Source: DASXMX01 sp035483795
GTDB lineage: Bacteria; Planctomycetota; Phycisphaerae; Tepidisphaerales; Tepidisphaeraceae
DNA: 9,947 nucleotides
Direction of reading: 5' to 3'
Assembly: GCA_035483795.1 (NCBI GenBank)
Contig: DATHPP010000472.1
Coordinates: 1 to 9,947 of the forward strand
The notes under the pieces were generated by a model. That model was not told the DNA's origin, did no database searches, and saw only the letters and a list, made by a program, of their open reading frames with translations. Shown piece by piece: positions 7,741 to 9,947 of this stretch. The position numbers were made by a program, and so were the translations under genes. Position 1 is the first letter of the stretch, and every line of letters starts with the position of its first letter.

Positions 7741-7763
7741 CCCCACGCACCCTGCGCGGGGCG
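7739..7763 (-). repeat. 6-bp GC stem-loop, third in the hairpin chain
   Basis: CGCCCC (7739-7744) pairs with GGGGCG (7758-7763) around a 13-base loop that contains a possible inner GCA/TGC pairing. It shares two bases (7739-7740) with the neighbouring 8-bp stem, continuing the overlap pattern. Confidence 0.5.
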
Positions 7764-7950
7764 AAATGAATCCGGGGTTTGATCTCAGTGATCGACCACC
7801 GTTGATGTCTAACGAAGAGATCGCGGGGTAGACGAACGATTCGGATTGCCCAAACCGTTCAGATATCTTGACGCAATTTGGGCTGGAATTTAGGACGGCG
7901 GCGGAGGATCGCCCCTCGCCGACTCTAATTACCGGAATCAACTATGCATT

Positions 7951-7980
7951 TTGACGGGCGGAGGAATTGATTCGTTAGAT
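7951..7980 (+). promoter_or_regulatory. Possible sigma-70-like promoter for the 8070 gene
   Basis: TTGACG (7951-7956) is followed after 18 bases by TTAGAT (7975-7980), within an AT-rich patch about 90 bases upstream of the ATG at 8070. The -35 match is good and the -10 match is weak. A second TTGACG at 7868 with 17-base spacing to TAGGAC is a poorer candidate. Confidence 0.25.
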
Positions 7981-8004
7981 AGTTGAATTCGATGCGAGAT
8001 TGGT

Positions 8005-8027
8005 AGCTTGTTTGCGAGCCACAAGCT
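8005..8027 (+). repeat. 7-bp stem-loop in the leader of the 8070 gene
   Basis: AGCTTGT (8005-8011) and ACAAGCT (8021-8027) are exact reverse complements with a nine-base loop. It lies 42 bases before the ATG and would be transcribed if the promoter at 7951-7980 is used. It could equally be an operator palindrome bound by the gene's own winged-helix product; this is speculative. Confidence 0.45.
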
Positions 8028-8069
8028 GATTATCCTCTGTGATCAGTCAGGGGCGATCTGGAGAACCCG

Positions 8070-8501
8070 ATGGCACGGTCTATTGATATCGCGGTACACG
8101 TTCGGAAATTGGTGGAAGAGAAGCAAAGGCACGTTGGGGCACTGGGCCGTATCGACCAGATTCTCGATCAGATCGGCGGGATGCTCAGACAGAAGGCGGT
8201 TCCTAACGGCCCCGCCGCTGCACGTCCGGCAACTATGGTCACCGTCCCTTCGGCCGATGTTGCTGCTCGGCCAGCCAGGAAACGCAAACGCCGGAAGTTC
8301 GCCGTCAGCGGCAATGACTTGATCTTGAACTTCGTGAAGCAGAACAAGCGCCCCACCACCAGAGAAATCAACACTCACTGGATCAGCGAAGGCCGGAGTG
8401 GGAAGGCCGACAATACCCTCTCGATACTGGTGAACGCCGGCAAGCTCAAGCGCACACCATTGGGCGGCGGTCAGAAGGGAAGCAGATATTCGCTGGCGTA
8501 G
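8070..8501 (+). CDS. Hypothetical protein with N-terminal helix and C-terminal winged-helix-like domain
   Basis: The start is well supported: GGAG at 8060-8063 lies six bases before the ATG. The 143-residue product has three parts. Residues 3-42 are predicted helical with regularly spaced hydrophobics (HVRKLVEEKQRHVGALGRID), suitable for self-association. Residues 43-79 are a low-complexity Ala/Pro/Arg linker ending in the basic run RKRKRRKF. Residues 80-143 look like a small winged helix: NDLILNFVK, then PTTREINTHWISEG as the helix-turn-helix, DNTLSILVNAGKLKRTP as the next helix and strand, and GSRYSLA as the last strand. The closing pattern, in which a residue pair such as KLKR precedes a glycine-rich turn and an RY strand, is common in DNA-binding wings. 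I think similar proteins occur in planctomycetes, but that is from memory. No function is known. It may bind DNA; protein interaction is also possible. It appears monocistronic. Confidence 0.8.
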   Translation: MARSIDIAVHVRKLVEEKQRHVGALGRIDQILDQIGGMLRQKAVPNGPAAARPATMVTVPSADVAARPARKRKRRKFAVSGNDLILNFVKQNKRPTTREINTHWISEGRSGKADNTLSILVNAGKLKRTPLGGGQKGSRYSLA

Positions 8502-8556
8502 AGGCCACCGTAGGCCCTCAGACTGTAAATGTGAACCGTGTGCGGGATGATCTGCA

Positions 8557-8588
8557 CGAAAACCTCGCGATTCTCCGGGGGTTTTTCG
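8557..8588 (+). terminator. Possible rho-independent terminator after the 8070 gene
   Basis: CGAAAACC (8557-8564) faces GGTTTTTCG (8580-8588) and the stem can extend inward by a T-G and a C-G pair, leaving a loop of about ten bases. The 3' arm contains the T5 run. It sits 56 bases downstream of the stop codon at 8501. The stem has one extra T and the T-run is inside it, so strength is uncertain. Confidence 0.4.
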
Positions 8589-8917
8589 CTTGAATCGTTC
8601 CCCGGGGGAAAGTTGTGCCCAACGATCTCCCCGATTCGCACACCGATCAGATATTTGGCATTTCCGGTTCACCGCGGGAGGGCCGATCCATTCACGGTTT
8701 ACTCCGGCGGGCAGAGGATGCCATAAGCAGGTCAACGAATTGTCGACCGACTTGCGATGGCGTTTCCACCTGACACCGTTGCCGTGCCCCACCAGCTTTG
8801 CCCGCGTTGAGGGTTTGGCTGGATCGCAGGCAGATCATTTCTTCCGAGCTTACTAGCCCAGAGCCGCCGGGATGGCTCCGGCCGCGACCTTTGGCAAAGA
8901 ATTCTGGCGTCGAAAAA
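8589..8917. other. Gene-free interval, nothing recognised
   Basis: Only short frames without ribosome binding sites or recognisable protein features are present. A near-palindromic TTCCCC/GGGGGAA patch occurs at 8598-8610 and a short GAGCC/GGCTC stem at 8861-8878. I cannot assign either a role. The region could be decayed sequence between the flanking genes. Confidence 0.4.
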
Positions 8918-9022
8918 TCATCGGGGCAGGGCGTAGCAGTAGACGATCACGGCGAGGATCGCCATGACAACCAACAGTACGAACGTGACAAACAGATCAA
9001 ATGCCCGGTCTGACAACCTCAC
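8918..9022 (-). CDS. Possible 34-residue single-pass membrane protein
   Basis: Starting at GTG 9022 the frame reads VRLSDRAFDLF, then an uninterrupted hydrophobic stretch of about 20 residues (FVTFVLLVVMAILAVIVYCY), then ALPR and stop. The polar, charged N-terminus followed by one membrane-length helix is what a real small membrane protein looks like, and is unusual for chance frames in GC-rich DNA, which tend to be Arg/Ala/Pro-rich. GGAG lies ten bases before the GTG, which is somewhat far. A TTG at 9016 and a longer frame from GTG 9148 are alternative starts. No neighbour suggests a partner. Confidence 0.35.
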   Translation of the reverse strand: MRLSDRAFDLFVTFVLLVVMAILAVIVYCYALPR

Positions 9023-9101
9023 GTGCGAACGGCTCCAGGCGCGTCGGGCCAGTCGCCCAGTGCAAGCTTTCGTACAGCCTTGTTTGAAAGTTGGAACATA
9101 C

Positions 9102-9118
9102 GCCCCTGAAACCGGGGC
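9102..9118. repeat. Small GCCCC/GGGGC stem-loop
   Basis: GCCCC (9102-9106) pairs with GGGGC (9114-9118) around seven bases. It is short and may be chance in this GC content; it lies in the gene-poor stretch between the small membrane-protein candidate and the 9292 gene. Confidence 0.25.
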
Positions 9119-9291
9119 ATAACCGATGTTCGTCCCCGACAACAGCAATCGTCGTGCCCAAACCCGCCCGTTTTTTCAATCGCGCCCGACGCCGTGCGCC
9201 CACTGTCGCAAGCGGCCATTACCGGCAGGGCGCGTTGACCGGATTGGTTTGTCAGCAACCAAATGGATGTGCCGCACGATATGCTGTCCTG

Positions 9292-9513
9292 ATGCCGCAA
9301 CGGAAAAAGCCGCTGGCCGCCGCCGATACGGACTTGAACGCTCACGAGAAGCTTTTTGCTGAGCGGGTCGCTCAAAAGGTGCTCGCGATGGTCGATGACG
9401 AGTGGAAAGCGGCCGGCGGAGCAAAGGCGATCCGCCCCGTGGCTATGGCCGCCGCTCTGCGGATCGCACTTGCGGATGCCGACCAAGCAGCCAAAGCAGG
9501 GGGCTGGACGTGA
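9292..9513 (+). CDS. Small hypothetical protein (73 residues)
   Basis: From ATG 9292 the product is acidic/basic mixed and helical in appearance: MPQRKKPLAAADTDLNAHE, then KLFAERVAQKVLAMVDDEWKAA, then a second helix AIRPVAMAAALRIALADAD ending in GGWT. About two-thirds of codons end in G or C, in keeping with coding sequence here. The frame stays open upstream to 9091, but that part is Arg/Pro-rich and unconvincing, so I prefer the internal ATG. There is no clear ribosome binding site before it. I do not recognise the family. It is convergent with the amylase gene, with 28 bases between the two stop codons. Confidence 0.5.
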   Translation: MPQRKKPLAAADTDLNAHEKLFAERVAQKVLAMVDDEWKAAGGAKAIRPVAMAAALRIALADADQAAKAGGWT

Positions 9514-9541
9514 GTCTTGGGATGGCCGGGGGTTGGACACC

Positions 9542-9947
9542 CTATGCCAGCGTGTAGACCTTCGCCTCCCACGGAAATATCGGCTCCCTTCCCACCCACT
9601 CCGGGGGCACTGATCTGTTCTGCGTGATTTCCTTCCATTGACTACCGGCCGCAACCGAAGGCCAGTTGTTGACGCGATACTCTGCTCCAGGGACCGATGT
9701 GTCCGTGCCCCAACCGGAGAAGTTGGCAACCACCACAACCGGTGCCTGTCCCGGGGCACCCCGCTGCCACGCCATTACCCGCTTGCCGTCTTCGAAATCC
9801 ACGTGAATAAACTGTGTGTCGTTGACCGAGAGCGCATCGGATGTCGTGCGAAACTTCACCAGACCTGCGACGTACTGGAGCAGGCTCGCCCGCCAAGGAT
9901 CGGTAGACACCAGATCGAAGTTAATGGGGTCGGTCTGCTTCAGGTTC
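9542..9947 (-). CDS. Alpha-amylase-family (GH13-like) protein, C-terminal beta-domain, 5' part off the window
   Basis: The frame is open from the right edge and ends at TAG 9542-9544, giving 134 residues. It starts before the window: the GTG at 9910 is internal, because the frame upstream already reads NLKQTDPINFDLVSTDPW. The sequence matches the end of GH13 enzymes: a helix SLLQYVAGLVKFRTTSDAL that closes the catalytic barrel, then a beta-rich C domain with IHVDFEDGKRVMAWQRG, APVVVVANFSGWG and EYRVNNWP, ending in GREPIFPWEAKVYTLA. Known GH13 proteins hydrolyse or rearrange alpha-1,4/1,6-glucans. The catalytic Asp, Glu and Asp are not in the window, so substrate, subfamily and activity cannot be judged. 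Its 3' end converges on the small gene at 9292-9513. Confidence 0.75.
   Translation of the reverse strand, partial: NLKQTDPINFDLVSTDPWRASLLQYVAGLVKFRTTSDALSVNDTQFIHVDFEDGKRVMAWQRGAPGQAPVVVVANFSGWGTDTSVPGAEYRVNNWPSVAAGSQWKEITQNRSVPPEWVGREPIFPWEAKVYTLA

Larger units (their letters stand above)
7764..8069. other. Gene-free interval upstream of the winged-helix-like gene
   Basis: I find no supportable gene in this stretch. It is less GC-rich than its surroundings, as expected for a promoter region. It must contain the promoter of the plus-strand gene at 8070 and possibly that of the truncated minus-strand gene. Visible elements are two TTGACG hexamers (7868-7873 and 7951-7956) and a 7-bp hairpin at 8005-8027. 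Confidence 0.5.

Noticed and set aside
7648..7941. 97-codon minus-strand frame running through the hairpin leader
   Set aside because: It overlaps the start of the truncated gene in another frame, and its C-terminal part is simply a translation of the GC-rich hairpins. No ribosome binding site or family pattern was seen.
8043..8792. 249-codon minus-strand frame covering the 8070-8501 gene
   Set aside because: It is antisense to a gene with a good ribosome binding site and domain-like sequence. The frame itself shows no motif.
8590..8856. 88-codon plus-strand frame with TTG start
   Set aside because: There is no ribosome binding site, the composition is not coding-like, and it has no recognisable feature.
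9019..9759. 246-codon minus-strand frame spanning the amylase end and the 9292 gene
   Set aside because: It overlaps the amylase C-terminal domain on the same strand in a different frame, where the amylase reading is clearly the real one. The remainder shows no motif.

Overview
This GC-rich window (roughly 60-65% G+C by eye) comes from a bacterial chromosome rich in carbohydrate-active enzymes. I think a member of the Planctomycetes is the likely source. The reason is that two small proteins (a truncated minus-strand gene near 7.2-7.7 kb and a winged-helix-like protein at 8.07-8.50 kb) resemble, from memory, lineage-restricted hypothetical families of large planctomycete genomes. I could not run a search, so the lineage is inference. 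The enzyme family calls rest on motifs that are directly visible.

Layout. (1) Positions 1-5041, minus strand: one uninterrupted reading frame of 1,680 codons that runs off the left edge. It is the N-terminal and middle part of a cyclic beta-1,2-glucan synthase (NdvB/ChvB/Cgs type): a membrane-embedded GT84 glycosyltransferase followed by the central glycoamylase-like/transglycosylase domain. The expected C-terminal GH94 phosphorylase-like region lies outside the window. (2) Positions 5042-5309: a 268-bp divergent intergenic region containing a short hairpin, a 9-bp inverted repeat and a tandem pair of 11-bp direct repeats. (3) Positions 5310-7232, plus strand: a secreted GH127-type (DUF1680) glycosidase with all four expected zinc/catalytic Glu and Cys residues. 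(4) Positions 7239-7673, minus strand: the N-terminal part of a conserved small-protein family. Its recognisable homology stops seven bases from the GH127 stop codon, and the frame then runs antisense into GH127, so it looks like a truncated gene. Its leader can fold into a chain of mutually exclusive hairpins, one of which would cover the space between ribosome binding site and start codon. (5) Positions 8070-8501, plus strand: a 143-residue protein with an N-terminal helix, a basic linker and a C-terminal winged-helix-like domain. (6) Positions 8502-9541: a sparse region with a possible terminator, a possible 34-residue single-membrane-span protein on the minus strand and a 73-residue hypothetical on the plus strand. 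(7) Positions 9542-9947, minus strand: the C-terminal beta-domain of an alpha-amylase-family (GH13-like) protein that runs off the right edge.

The three enzymes all act on glucans or furanoside glycans, but they are not arranged as one operon. The synthase and GH127 are divergent, and the amylase is separated from them by a gene-poor segment with signs of rearrangement. I see no rRNA, tRNA, CRISPR array or complete mobile element. I found no convincing new multi-gene system; the strongest unusual signals are the alternative-hairpin leader at 7674-7763 and the truncation boundary at the GH127 stop codon.
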